A stretch of DNA of 64,000 nucleotides, from assembly GCF_047663525.1 (NCBI RefSeq), contig NC_092617.1, forward strand, positions 4,592,501-4,656,500, written 5' to 3'. Position numbers and translations under genes: made by a program. The notes below the pieces were generated by a model, which saw only the letters and a list, made by a program, of their open reading frames with translations, made no database searches and had not been told where the DNA came from. The stretch is from Anas platyrhynchos. Taxonomy: Eukaryota; Chordata; Aves; Anseriformes; Anatidae. This document shows, in pieces, positions 10,970 to 22,739 of the stretch (within the stretch, counting starts at the first letter, position 1; every line of letters starts with the position of its first letter).

Positions 10970-11260
10970 ATACCTGTATCTCTTTCCCTGCTGGCTGCAG
11001 ACCCTTCTGTTGGTGGTCTCTTACACAGATGAGCTGAGTCTGATAACTCATATCATCTTGGTGGCCATGCTCCGCATAAGGCAACTCTGTAGGAAGCTGG
11101 CCTGGTTCCTGGTGAGCAGGCACCACTGCTTGTATGACATCCCCCGTGGTGCCCAGGCCCTCCTCCTCCTGGGCACTGCTCACTCAGCAGCGTCCCACGC
11201 TGCCCTGATGTGTGGGGTTACTCTTCATCAGTGCAGGACAGGGCTCTTCTTCTTGTAAAG
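10970..11260 (+). other. Recurrent open segment in OR upstream DNA (copy 1)
   Basis: An open frame at 11010-11258 contains RQLCRKLAWFLVSRHH and recurs at 30466-30753 (+) and 58251-58781 (-), each time on the strand opposite the OR. Starts and ends differ among copies, and the opposite strand is also open. I recognise no protein family, so it may be just shared upstream DNA. Confidence 0.3.
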
Positions 11261-11639
11261 GGCACGATGTTCCTTTAGACAAATCTTGAGGTTTCTCAAG
11301 GTTCCCGTGGACTGACTCTCCATTCTGTCAGGCGTTAAGGTCTGCAGGCAGACAGTTCTAATTCCATGTGATTGTGCTATCTCTGACAAGACAGCAGCAT
11401 CAGGACTTGAGGAAAGTCTTTTGAGCTTTCCTCCCATGCATGCTTTCAGTTTGTCTGGAGCTGTGTCCTGAATGTTATGGGGCTGTGCAGGTGAAAAGTA
11501 GAAGGGCCAAAGCCCAGCTGGAGCTCCATCGGTATATTACTGTCAAAGAAAATAAAAACTGCTTATATAAATACTTCACATAAAGGAAGATTAGGGAGAA
11601 TCATCATCATTTGTTGGATGTGAGGGGAAACTTGGTAAC

Positions 11640-12335
11640 AAGAAAGGAGGTAAAGCAAAGGCTCTTAACACCTTCTTTGCCTCTAACTCTAGCAGACGGA
11701 CCAGTTGTTCCCCAGGACATTTCTTCCTCCTCACGGCTGGTGGCAACATTCCAGGGTGCACTTTGTGGCAGTTTTTCTCTCCTGCTCTTTCATATTACCA
11801 AAGTAAACTCCGTCAGGGTGGAAACCACTTCTGAAGTAGGCATCCCAACCCAGCAGGCTCCTTGCGGCCTCTCAGCCAACCAGACACAAGTCACCTCAGC
11901 AGCAGCTTCCAAGCCAGGGGCCTGCTGCTGGCCTTGCAGCTTCTTGGCTAGACACAGCCAAGCCTTGTGCCTGCTGCTGCTGTGCAGTCATGGACTCAAG
12001 CAGAAGGGACAGGACAACCCATGTTGGGGCCTTCTTTCTGCCTGGGTCCTCCTGGGTGTGGAGGCAGAGGGGATCCCCCAGTCAGCATGCCAAGCAGGTG
12101 CCTTCTGCTGGCCTAGCAGGGCCACTGCCAGATGTCAGCCCAAAAGTGCAGATCCCAGGGGGAAGTCAAGGCTGACCTGCCACCTCCAGACACAAGTGAC
12201 CTCCCAGTCCCTTTGCGTGACACGTTCCTGCTGCTGCCCTATCAAGTGCAGAGACAGAAGTGACCTCACAGTCCCTGCCACAGTCACATTCCTCCTGCTG
12301 GGCCATGAGATCCTGAGGCAGAGCTGACCTCTCTA
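11640..12335 (+). repeat. Dispersed repeat 'A' with CR1-derived 5' part
   Basis: The best complete copy. About 11650-11720 encodes a short stretch resembling CR1 ORF2 (LNTFFASNSS, then 'accagttgttccccaggac'), matched in the inverted copy at 57860-57955. The remaining ~520 bp is repeat A, whose end abuts the minisatellite. A 238-codon frame (11611-12327) crosses both but is frameshifted in other copies. Confidence 0.65.
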
Positions 12336-12337
12336 GT

Positions 12338-15300
12338 CATTAGAGCATCTACACCGAATAATCACAGCATTATCATAGTGTCATTGCAGAGTCGTAACAG
12401 CATAATCATAGCATCATCACAGCATCTTTGCAGTGTAATCGCAGCGTCATCACAGCATCATCACAGAATAATCACAGCATCAGCACAGAATCATCACAGC
12501 GTCATCGCAGTAATTGCAGCATTATTGCAGTGTAATACCAGCATCATCAGAACGTCATCATAGTGTCATCACAGCGCCATAACAGCATCATCATAGCATC
12601 ATCAGAGCGTCATAACAGCGTAAGCACAGAATCAGCACAGCGTCATTACAGCATCATCACAGTGTCATCACAGCGTCACAAGAGCATCATCAGACCATCA
12701 TCACAGCATCAGCACAGCATCATCACAGCATCGTCCCAGCGTTATCACAGCATTATCATAGCGTCACCACAGCATCCTCACAGCGTCATCACAGTATAAT
12801 CATAGCGGCATCGCAGCGGCATCACAGAACCATAACAGCGTCATGACAGCATCATCACAGTGTAATCATAGCATCATAACAGCATCATCATAGTGTCATC
12901 ATAGCATCATCATAGCGTCATCACAGTATCATTACAGCGTCCTAACAGCACAATCAGAGAGTCATCACAGCATTATCACAGCATCATAACAGCGTAATCA
13001 CAGCGTCGTCGCAGCTTCATCACAGCATCATCACTGCATCATATCAGCATCATCATAGCATCATCATGGCGTCATCACAGCGTGATCGCAGCATCATCAC
13101 AGCGTCATCACAACGGAAGCACAGAATCATCACAGTGTCAGCACAGCATCATCATAGAGTCATCACAGCATCATCACAGCCTTATCACAGCATCATCACA
13201 GTGTAAAAACACCATCATCACAGCATCATCAGTGTCATCACAGAATCATAACAGAATCATCATAGCGTCATCAGAACATCATCGTAGTGTAATCACAGCA
13301 TCATAAAAGCATCATCACAGCATCATTACAGTATAATCAGTGTCATCAGAGCATCATAACACCATCACAAGAGCATCATTACAGCATCATCGTAGCGTCA
13401 TCAAAGCATCATAACATCGTCATCGAAGCATCTTCATAGTGTCATCACAGCATCATGACAGCATCATGACAGCGTCATCACAGCATCATAACAGCATCAT
13501 CACAGCATCACAAGAGTATCATGACAACATCATCACAGCGTTATCACAGTGTCAGAATAGAATCTTCACAGCATTTTCACAGCGTCATCACAGCGTCATC
13601 ACAGTGTCATTACAGCATCATCTCACTTAATAACAGCATCATCTTAATAACATCATCATCTCACTTAATAACAGGACTCATCACAGTGTCATCACAGAAT
13701 CATCACAGCTTCATCGCTGCTGCATAAGAGCATCATCAATGCATCATCACGGAGTCATCACAGCGTCATCAAAGAGTCAGTACAGCATCATCACAGCACC
13801 ATCAGAACATCATCATAGCGTAATCACAGCACCATAACAGCATCATCACAGCATGATCGCAACGGCATCACAGCGTCATCGTACCATCAGATAGCGTCTT
13901 CATAGCGTCATCACAGCATAATCATTGCGTCATCATATCACCATAGTAGCGTCATAACAGTGTCATCACAGCGTCATCACAGCATCATCACAGGGTCATC
14001 AGAGCCTAATCACAGAATAATCACAGGATCAGCACAGAATCATCACAGCGTCATCGCAGTAATTGCAGCATTATTGCAGCGTAATACCAGCATCATCAGA
14101 ACGTCATCATAGTGTCATCACAGCGCCATAACAGCAACATCATAGCATCATCAGAGCGTCATAACAGCGTAAGCACAGAATCAGCACAGCGTCATTACAG
14201 CGTCACCACAGCATCATCACAGCATCATCACAACATCATCACAGCGTCACAAGAGCATCATCAGACCATCATCACAGCATCATCACAGCATCATCATAGT
14301 GTCATCAGAGCATCATCACAGCATCCTCACAGCGTCATCACAGCGTCATCACAGTATAATCACAGCATCATCACAGCGGCATCGCAGCGTCATCACAGAA
14401 CCATAACAGCGTCATGACAGAATCATCACAGTGTAATCATAGCATCATAACAGCATCATCATAGTGTCATCATAGCATCATGATAGCGTCATCACAGTAT
14501 CATTACAGCGTCCTAACAACACAATCAGAAAGTCATCACAGCATTATCACGGCATTATAACAGCGTAATCACATCGTCATCGCAGTGTCATCACAGCATC
14601 ATCACTGCATCATATCAGCATCATCATAGCGTCATCACAGCGTCAACTCAGTGTCATCGCAGCATCATAACAGTGTCATCACAGCGTCATCACAGAGTCA
14701 ACTCAGTATCATCACAGCATCATAACAGTGTCATCAGTGTCATCACAGCGTCATTAGAGCATCTACACAGAATAATCACAGCATTATCACAGCGTCATTG
14801 CAGAGTCGTAAGAGTATCATCAAAGCATCATCACAGCGTCATCACAGCGTCATCACAGAATCTTCATAGCATCATCACAGCGTAATCGCAGCGTCATCAC
14901 AGCGTCACAAGAGCATCATCACAGTATCATCACAGCGTTATCACAGCGTCCTCATAGCGTCAAAAGAGCATTATCATAGCATCATCAGAGCGTCATCACA
15001 GCGGCATCACAGCGTCATCACAGCGTCATCACAGAATCATCACCGCGTCATCACAGCGTTATCACAACGTCATCACAGCGTAATAACACCATCATCGCAG
15101 CGTCATCACAGTGTCATCATAGTGTTATCACAGCATCAACACAGCATCATCACAGAATCATCACAGCGTCATCACAGTATAATCAGTGTCATCAGAGCGT
15201 CGTAACAGAGTCACAAGAGCATCATTACAGCATCATCGCAGCGTAATCAAAGCTTCATAACAGTGTGATCACAGCATCTTCATATGGTCATCACTACATC

Positions 15301-17312
15301 ATGACAGCATCATCACAGCATAATCACACCATCATCACAGCGTCATCGCAGCATCATAACAGCATCACAAGAGTATCATGACAACATCATCACAGCGTTA
15401 TCGCAGTGTCAGAATGGAATCTTCACAGCATTTTCACAGCGTCATCACAGCGTCATCACAGCGTCATTACAGCATCATCTCACTTAATAACAGCATCATC
15501 TTAATAACATCATCATCTCACTTAATAACAGGACTCATCACAGTGTCATCACAGAATCATCACAGCTTCATCGCTGCTGCATAAGAGCATCATCAATGCA
15601 TCATCACGGAGTCATCACAGCGTCATCAAAGAGTCAGCACAGCATCATCACAGCACCATCAGAACATCATCATAGCGTAATCACAGCACCATAACAGCAT
15701 CATCACAGCATGATCGCAACGGCATCACAGCGTCATCGTACCATCAGATAGCGTCTTCATAGCGTCATCACAGCGTCATCACAGTATAATCATTGCGTCA
15801 TCATATCATCATAGTAGCGTCATAACAGCATCATCACAGCGTCATCAGAGCCTAATCACAGAATAATCACAGGATCAGCATAGAATCATCACAGCATCAT
15901 CGCAGTAATTTCAGCATTATTGCAGCGTAATACCAGCATCATCAGAACGTCATCATAGTGTCATCACAGCGCCATAACAGCATCATCATAGCATCATCAG
16001 AGCGTCATAACAGCGTAAGCACAGAATCAGCACAGCGTCATTACAGCGTCATCACAGCGTCATCACAGCATCATCACTGCATCATATCAGCATCATCATA
16101 CCATCATATCAGCATCATCATAGCATCATCATGGCGTCATCACAGCGTGATCGTAGCATCATCACAGCGTCATCACAGTGTAATCACAGCATCATCAAAG
16201 TGTCATCACAGCGTAATCACAGCATCATCACAGCGTCACAAGAGCATCATCACAGCATCATCACAGCGTCTTAGCAGCGTCATCACAATGGCATCACAGA
16301 GTAATCAAAGTATCATCACAGTGTAATCGCAGCGTCATCGCAGCTTCATCACAGCGTCATCACAGTATAATCAGTGTCATCACAGTGTCACAAGAGCATC
16401 ATCACAGCATCATCACAGCGTCATCATGGCATCATCATAGCATCATCACAGTGTCATCACAGTATAATCAGTGTCATCACAGTGTCATCACAGCGTCACA
16501 AGAGCATCATCGCAGCGCCATCATGGCATCATCATAACATCATCACAGTGTCTTTGCAGTGTCAACGCAGCGTCATAACAGCATCATCATACCGTCATCA
16601 CAGCATCATTACAGCATCCTAACAGCACAATCAGAGCGTTATCACAGCATTATCACAGCATCATAACAGCATCATCTCACTGTCATCACAGCATCATTAT
16701 AGCATCGACACAGCATCATAACAGCTTGATCGCAGCATCATCACAGCGTCATCACAGCGTCATTGCAACGTCATTACAGGATCATCACAGCGTCATCACA
16801 GCGTCAGAACAGCATCATCACAGCGTCATCACAGCTTCATCATAGCGTCATCACAGCCTAATCACAGAATAATCACAGCATCATCACAGCATCTACACAG
16901 CGTCATAGCAGTCATTGCAGCGTCACTGCAGCATCATAACAGCATCAACACAGCATCATCACGGCATTATCACAGAGTTATCACAATGTCATCACAGAGT
17001 TATAAGAGCATCATCAAAGTATTATCAAAGCGTCATCACAGCATCATCAGAGCATCATCACAAGATAATCACAGCATCATCAGTGCGTCATCACAGCGTC
17101 ATCGCAGCATCATAACAGCATCATCACACTGTCATCCCTGCGTCTTCCCAGCATTATCACAGCATCACAAGAGCTTCATCGCAGCATCATCACAGCGTCA
17201 TCACAGCATAATCATAGTTTCATCAGAGCGTCATCACAGCATCACAAGAGCATCATCACAGCATCATCACAGCGTCATCACGGCATCATTTAATCATCAC
17301 AGCATCATTTAA
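12338..17312 (+). repeat. 11-bp minisatellite, ~5 kb, (GCRTCATCACA)n
   Basis: Hundreds of diverged tandem copies of an 11-bp unit, mainly GCATCATCACA and GCGTCATCACA. Because 11 is not a multiple of three, three units make 11 codons, giving Ser/His/Gln/Ile-rich frames (SSQRHHSIITA period) in any phase. None has a stable start or end. Higher-order duplication is visible: the string beginning 'aacgtcatcatagtg' occurs at 12551, 14100 and 15946, and 'caagagtatcatgacaac' at 13511 and 15368. The starting motif 'gagcatctacac' returns near 14758 and 16889. Confidence 0.93.
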
Positions 17313-18262
17313 TATCTTCATCAATCATCTGGACGAGGGCATTGAGTGCACCTTCAGTAAGTTTGCAGATGACACCAAGCTATGCGCATGTGTCAATCTG
17401 CTCGAGGGTAGGAAAGCTCTGCAGGAGGATCTGGATAGGCTGCACCAATGGGCTGAGGTCAACTGTATGAAGTTTAACAAGGCCAAGTGCCGGATCCTGC
17501 ACCTGGGGCACAATAACCCCAAGCAGAGCTACAGGCTGGGAGATGAGTGGTTGGAGAGCTGCCAGGCAGAGAAGGACCTGGGAGTGATGGTGGACAGTCG
17601 GCTGAATATGAGCCAGCAGTGTGCTCAGGTGGCCAAGAAGGCCAACGGCATCCTGGCTTGGATCAGAAACACTGTGACCAGCAGGGCTAGGGAGGTGATC
17701 GTCCCCCTGGACTCGGCTCTGGTGAGGCCGCACCTCGAGTACTGTGTTCAGTTTTGGGCCCCTCGCTACAAGAAGGACATCGAGGTGCTTGAGCGGGTCC
17801 AGAGAAGGGCGACAAAGCTGGTGAGGGGCCTGGACAACAAGTCCTACGAAGAGCGGCTGAGGGAGCTGGGCTTGTTCAGCCTGGAGAAGAGGAGGCTCAG
17901 GGGCAACCTTATTGCTCTTTTTCAGATACATTAAATGAGGCTTTAGCGAGGTGGGGGTTGGCCTGTTCTCCCAAGTGCCTGGTGACAGGACGAAGGGGAA
18001 TGGGCTTAAGTTGCGCCAAGGGAGCTTTAGGTTGGATGTTAGGAAGAATTTCTTTACTGAAAGGGTTGTTAGACACTGGAACAGGCTGCCCAGGGAGGTG
18101 GTGGAGTCACCATCCCTGGAAGTCTTCAAAAGACGTTTAGATGTAGAGCTTAGGGATATGGTTTAGTGGGGACTGTTAGCGTTAGGTCAGAGGTTGGACT
18201 CGATGATCTTGAGGTCTCTTCCAACCTAGAACTTCTGTGATTCTGTGATTCTGTGATTCTGT
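17313..18262 (+). mobile_element. CR1 LINE, 5'-truncated
   Basis: Starts abruptly at the end of the minisatellite inside reverse transcriptase (…FADDTKL near 17365). Continues through MKFNKAKC (17467) and [14 protein letters not shown] to 17934, where the frame breaks, then the 3' end with 'ttggactcgatgatcttgag' and tail (ATTCTGTG)n at 18238-18262. Non-autonomous as it stands. Same subfamily as the tails at 23905-24047 and 56673-56766. Confidence 0.9.
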
Positions 18263-18289
18263 GAAATAATATAAGCATCGGAAACCAAG

Positions 18290-20115
18290 TGGTCTCTATC
18301 CCATGGTAAGCTACGAGGTATTGGAAATGATTTCAGCCATCATCTCAGTGAGCACATTGTCAGCTGGCTGCTCCAGTGGTGGGAGAACAGGGCCAATAGC
18401 CTGGAATTAGAAGGCAGGGAAGCCAAGCAGCTGGGATCCTCCTGTAGGTGATTGACAAAGCCGTTGCAAATGGGCACAAGGAAACTTAATCCTGTCAGGC
18501 ATCAAGGAAAGGTCTCCCTTGAAGGAAGATCTTGTATGTCAACCAGGAAAGTGGACCACCATGCAGAGGGGTATCCGGTACCTGAGGGAATTAGAAGGAG
18601 ATTTGCTGAAGGAGATTTATAAAAACCTAGATAACAAACAGCTATCCAAAGATCCAGATGAAGTCAAGTGCACATGACCCATGGGGCAGGAGTTTCTACA
18701 GAGCACACCATCATCATATGCCAACCCATGGGCAGTAGTGACCTGGAAAGACCAAGAGGAACCCATGGTGGATGAATTGGCTAGCCAACTATGGCATTAC
18801 AAAGCAAGTCTCTCTTCTTCCCTATGGGTCTGTGTCTTGTCCAGAAAGAAACTTTCCCAAGAGGTCCAACAACTCCAAGAGAATACGGCTTCCTCCCCAC
18901 CTGCACGAACCAATAGCTCAGCTATCAGATGTAAGCATCCCTCTGCTTAAGAAAGGTGACATAGTGGGTACATACCAGGTTCCATCCTGTGCTTTTGACT
19001 GTGTGACCATGGAGAGGCCATGAGAAAATGGGATGCAAAAATCGACCTCCACCTTAGAGGCACGGATACATGAAGTGCAAGGAAAAATAGATTGTCAGAA
19101 CGGGGTTCTTCTGAGACACTTGTTACTCCAATTTCTAATGGGCAATCCTCCAAACAGAGTAAAGAATACTATGAGCAGGACTAGAGGGGCCCAGCCTCCA
19201 CCCTGGGGGAGGGAGAGGACAATCAGGTATATTGGACTTTGAGGATTATTGGCCTGGCACATCAAACCCAAGACTTAAGTATACAGGAGGCTGAAGTGAA
19301 TCTAACGGGGAAGGAGTGGCAAATGCAACCCATTGGGACTGGCCTGGAGGCTCTGTGTAACATTGGCATAGACTGCTTCAGGAGATCCACAAGGGTATTG
19401 GTGGGCTTTTGGCATAGCTGCCTTGGAGGTGGAGGACACCAAGCAGTTGTCTACCTTGCCCACTCTTTCACAGGACCCTTCTGCTGTGGAGGTGCTGATG
19501 GCCAATGAGCAGCAGGTGCCAATCGCTACCACAGCAGTGCGCCCGAGGCAATATTGCACTAACAGAGACTCCCTGAGTCCCATCCATGAGCTGGTTCATC
19601 GACTGGAGAGCCACGGAGTGATCAGCAACACTTGCTCACCCCATAATAGTCCCATATGGACAGTACAAAATTCGAATGGTGAGTGGAAGATAACGGTGCA
19701 CTTCTGTGGCTTGAATGAAGTCCCACCACCACTGAGTGCTGCTGTGCCAGGCATGCTAGAACTTCATTCAGTACGAACTGGTGTCAAAGGCAGCCAAGTG
19801 CTATGCCACAATTAATATTGCTATATATTGCTAATGCATTTTTCTCCATTCTTTTGACAGCAATATAAAGGCCACACTTTGCTTTCACATGGAGGGGTGT
19901 CCTGTCCACCTGGAATTGACTGCCCCAGGGCTGGAAGCACAGCCGTACCATTTGCCATTGGCTGATCCAGACTGCTCTAGAGTAGGGGGAAGCTCCTGAA
20001 AACCTTCAATACCTTGATAACATCACTACATGGGGTAGCACAGCGGAAGTATTTGAGAAGGGAAACAAATGTTGCAAATCCTTCTGAAAACTTGTATTGC
20101 CCTAAAACAAAGTAA
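18290..20115 (+). pseudogene. Decayed ERV gag-pol (reverse transcriptase recognisable)
   Basis: The clearest part is 19500-19815, an open frame with the N-terminal reverse-transcriptase pattern (SPIHELVHRL…TCSPHNSPIW…GLNE). Downstream about 19850-20080 the frame is broken, with a degenerate catalytic motif where YxDD has become YLDN. 18680-19500 is probably gag and protease remnant but unconvincing on its own. An LTR piece follows at 20150. Many frameshifts; not functional. Confidence 0.6.
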
Positions 20116-20149
20116 GGTCAAGGTAAGGTAAAGAGCCTAATGCAGGCTG

Positions 20150-20370
20150 TCCAGGTTCTGTGGGACCCCTGCTTCGGGAAAGATTGGGCGTTGTTCAGTG
20201 TGTGATGAGCAATTGCACTGTGCATCACTTGCTTTATACATATAAACATAATAAAAATAAGGTTTAAAATTATTTATTATTAGTATTGTTACTGTTATTA
20301 CTGTCTCTTCATTTTCTGTCCTTTTAACTACCTTTGTTTCAACCAATTATATTTTGCGTGTTGGGTGTGA
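20150..20370 (+). repeat. LTR fragment (3' half)
   Basis: Matches about 62830-62985 of the complete LTR at 62517-63071: 'gtgatgagcaattgca', 'gcatcacttg', then an A/T-rich stretch with TTATTATTAG, 'tctgtcctttta' and 'tttcaacc'. Same LTR family, more diverged. Confidence 0.6.
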
Positions 20371-20474
20371 GCTAACATCTGTGTGGTGCTGAGGTTCCTG
20401 ACAAGTTAAAGCACAACGTGTTTAACAACCACAGTCCAACAGCACAAATCACACTTTAAACAATCAGTCTCTGA

Positions 20475-21310
20475 CATCTACAGAGAGAAGAAGTCGGTGA
20501 TGACTTCAGGCTGCTTCAAACACCACCCCCCAGGAGAGACCCTGCTGCTCTCAGGAGCTGTCAGCCCTGAGGCCTTGGGGACACCTCGAGGGAGCCCAAG
20601 GGCACAGAGCAAGCGATGCCATGGTCGGGTGCTGTGCTGCTGAGCTGGGCCGGGCTCCTGGGCCCAAGGGGAGCTCCTGGTAAGCGCTACAGAGAGACAG
20701 CTGTGCCCAGGAGCAGCTCCTCTGCACAGCGCAGCAGGGCTGGGGGCTCTGACCGCAGCTGGCACACAGAGAGGAGAGAAGGAGAGAGGGCTTGGAGACA
20801 CTGAGGAGCACAACAACAGAGGGCAGCGTGTGGCAGGACACATCTGCAGGCTCTTGACACCGTGAGGCTCTGGCAGCAGGGTACTGCAGGTGGGGTTGCC
20901 AGAGGGGTCTTGTACAGCTGGCACATCTGATGGCTGTTAGCATCGGTAAGGATGGTTCAATCTGTTTCTCCAGTGACAAGTAGAAGATGATTTAGAAAAT
21001 GGCATTTATACAGGGTCATTTCCAGAAGAAGATTGAGGCTCGGTTTTTGTGACAGAGAAGGTTTATTTTGGTTCTGTGCTTTCCAATTCCTGAATTGCAG
21101 GGGAGGCAGGTCTGATCGCAATGTGTTCTCAAGATTGTAGAAGAGACTGAGAATCCCAGAGCATTGCACAGAGAGATCTGAATGGAAAAAATGAGATTCT
21201 TACAGGTTCTAGTGCAATGAGAGAGGATCATTTGGGGGATGATCTAAGACATGGAATAGGTTTTCCTTATTGAAGTCTGTTCTAACTTCTGCATTCTCCT
21301 CTTCAACAGG
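20475..21310 (+). promoter_or_regulatory. OR2 upstream block with conserved module
   Basis: Nearly identical to 45620-46460 (OR5) and, inverted in part, to 53945-54420 (OR6). Holds the palindrome AGGAGCAGCTCCT (20709-20721), a GGTAAGC candidate donor (GT 20680-20681), a second GGTAAGG (GT 20946-20947) and a pyrimidine-rich acceptor ending AG 21308-21309, 23 nt before the ATG. A 62-codon frame at 20616-20804 starts with a signal-peptide-like MPWSGAVLLSWAGLLG and is kept in the OR5 and OR6 blocks. The few differences between copies are mostly amino-acid-changing, so coding constraint is not shown. Confidence 0.55.
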
Positions 21311-21332
21311 CAGCTGTGTTTAATGTCAGCAA

Positions 21333-22286
21333 ATGCCCAACAGCAGCTCTGTGAGTGAGTTCCTCCTGCTGGCATTCGCAGACACGCGGGAGCTGCAACT
21401 CCTGCACTTCGCGCTCTTCCTGGCCATCTACCTGGCTGCCCTCCTGGGCAACGGCCTCATCCTCACCGCCATAGTCTGCGACCACCGCCTCCACACCCCC
21501 ATGTACTTCTTCCTCCTCAACCTCGCCCTCCTCGACCTGGGCTGCATCTCCACCACTCTGCCCAAAGCCATGGCCAATGCCCTCTGGGACACCAGGGCCA
21601 TCTCCTATCAAGGCTGTGCTGCACAGGTCTTTCTCTTTGCCTTCCTGGCAGGTGTGGAGTTTTCTATCCTCACCATCATGGCCTACGACCGCTACGTTGC
21701 CATCTGCAAGCCCCTGCACTATGGGAGCCTCCTGGGCAGCAGAGCTTGTGCCCAGATGGCAGCAGCTGCCTGGGGCAATGGCTTTCTCAATGCTGTCCTG
21801 CACACAGCCAACACATTTTCCCTTCCCCTTTGCCAAGGCAATGCTGTGGACCAGTTCTTCTGTGAAATCTCCCACATCCTCAAGCTCTCCTGCTCAGATG
21901 CCTACCTCAGGGAAGTTGGGGCACTTGTGTTTAGTGTTTCTTTAGGCTTTGGTTGTTTTATTTATATTGTGGTGTCCTACGTGCAGGTCTTCTGGGCCGT
22001 GCTGAGGATGCCCTCTTCTCAGGGCCGGCACAAAGCCTTTTCCACGTGCCTCCCTCACCTGGCTGTGGTCTTTCTAATGGTTGTCACTGCAACAGTTGCC
22101 TACCTAAAGCCCCCTTCCATTGCTTCCCCATCCCTGGACCTGGTGGTGTCATTTCTGTACTCAGTTCTGCCTCCAGCAGTGAACCCCCCCATTTACAGCA
22201 TGAGAAACAAGGAGCTCAAGGGTGCAGTGAGTAAACTCTTTCTCTACGTGCCTCTTAAGTATCAAGAATGTCTTCAATATCTTTGA
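21333..22286 (+). CDS. Olfactory receptor, family 14 (gamma-c), OR2
   Basis: A 317-residue seven-helix receptor in one exon. N3-S-S is a glycosylation sequon; G39-N40, DRY at 119-121, Cys95/Cys177 and KAFSTCLPHL (234-243) are intact. Oddities: TM7 reads N284-P285-P286-I-Y, an extra proline against NPLIY in relatives. Arg221 of the usual FRAVLRM stretch at the end of TM5 is Trp (AGG to TGG). The C-terminus after RNKELK diverges and is about eight residues longer than in OR3. AATAAA lies 108 nt after the stop. Intact and probably functional, though the TM7 and R221W changes could matter. Confidence 0.92.
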   Translation: MPNSSSVSEFLLLAFADTRELQLLHFALFLAIYLAALLGNGLILTAIVCDHRLHTPMYFFLLNLALLDLGCISTTLPKAMANALWDTRAISYQGCAAQVFLFAFLAGVEFSILTIMAYDRYVAICKPLHYGSLLGSRACAQMAAAAWGNGFLNAVLHTANTFSLPLCQGNAVDQFFCEISHILKLSCSDAYLREVGALVFSVSLGFGCFIYIVVSYVQVFWAVLRMPSSQGRHKAFSTCLPHLAVVFLMVVTATVAYLKPPSIASPSLDLVVSFLYSVLPPAVNPPIYSMRNKELKGAVSKLFLYVPLKYQECLQYL

Positions 22287-22393
22287 TTTTGGTTTAATAT
22301 TATTCTTGGCCTTCTTCCTGTTAATTCATTTACTTACTTTGACGGTGTCATCTAAACTACTTATAGAACTAGGCTTCTAGTGTACATATAGGG

Positions 22394-22399
22394 AATAAA
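22394..22399 (+). terminator. Candidate polyadenylation signal for OR2
   Basis: AATAAA in 'gggaataaagaagccatgag'. The equivalent position after OR7 is 62149-62154, and after the OR remnant 49673-49678 (minus). Confidence 0.5.
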
Positions 22400-22570
22400 G
22401 AAGCCATGAGAACTTTACTGATCTCAACTTTCCTTTCTTCCCATCACCTCTCTAGGCGGGGGAGCAGTCCCAGCTCAGGGCCAAGAACCCAGCTGCCACT
22501 GGGAGGGGCAGCCCCGGTGGCCCTCAGGGCTGCCCTCCACTGCCCGCTGGGCTCTGACCTCTCTGCTGCC
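22400..22570 (+). repeat. Shared OR 3'-flank segment
   Basis: GC-rich segment 'ggcagccccggtggccctcagggct…gctgggctctg' matching the 3' flanks of OR7 (62200-62290) and, inverted, of the OR remnant (49490-49600). Marks OR2, OR7 and the remnant as one sub-group by flank. Confidence 0.55.
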
Positions 22571-22571
22571 T

Positions 22572-22690
22572 TGATAGAATCATAGAAAAAGACCTCCAAG
22601 TTCGTCCCATCCAATGACTGTCCTTCTAATCATGTCACACAAACCCACATTGCTAAACACCATGAGGTGGGTTTCCTTCTCAGCCCCTTA
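22572..22690 (-). mobile_element. CR1 3'-end fragment, degraded
   Basis: 'tagaatcatagaaaaagacctccaag' followed by CR1-like 'gtccaatgac'-type sequence, minus strand. Short and diverged. Confidence 0.45.
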
Positions 22691-22739
22691 CCTTTACACT
22701 TGTTCTCTTGATGAACCTGTTCCCTTCCCTTTACAATAC

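Larger units (their letters stand above)
4505..11600. repeat. Segmental duplication copy A (contains OR1)
   Basis: Collinear with 23640-30930 in direct orientation, by eye around nine of ten bases identical where aligned. It comprises repeat A, an OR-flank module (5380-5790), an A-run (6139-6154), the OR 3' flank (7390-8640), OR1 and the OR1 upstream region. Relative to copy B it carries about 390 extra bases at about 8107-8497, and it lacks the CR1 insertions found in B at 23905-24047 and 27699-27850. Long open frames in 6700-8610 are interrupted by stops in the other copy (for example a TGA in A near 7558), so I do not call them genes. Confidence 0.75.

Noticed and set aside
12378..17312. 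Many Ser/His/Ile-rich open frames (SSQRHHSIITA pattern) in the minisatellite
   Set aside because: They follow from an 11-bp stop-free unit, occur in different phases, and have no conserved start, end or flanking gene structure.
12338..17312. CRISPR array
   Set aside because: Units are directly adjacent without unique spacers, and the genome is vertebrate.
21303..21875. A 190-codon antisense frame over OR2, with similar frames over the other ORs (Glu/Gly/Val-rich)
   Set aside because: It is the mirror of the conserved OR codons. Its start and end vary between paralogs, and the OR strand shows the real domain pattern.
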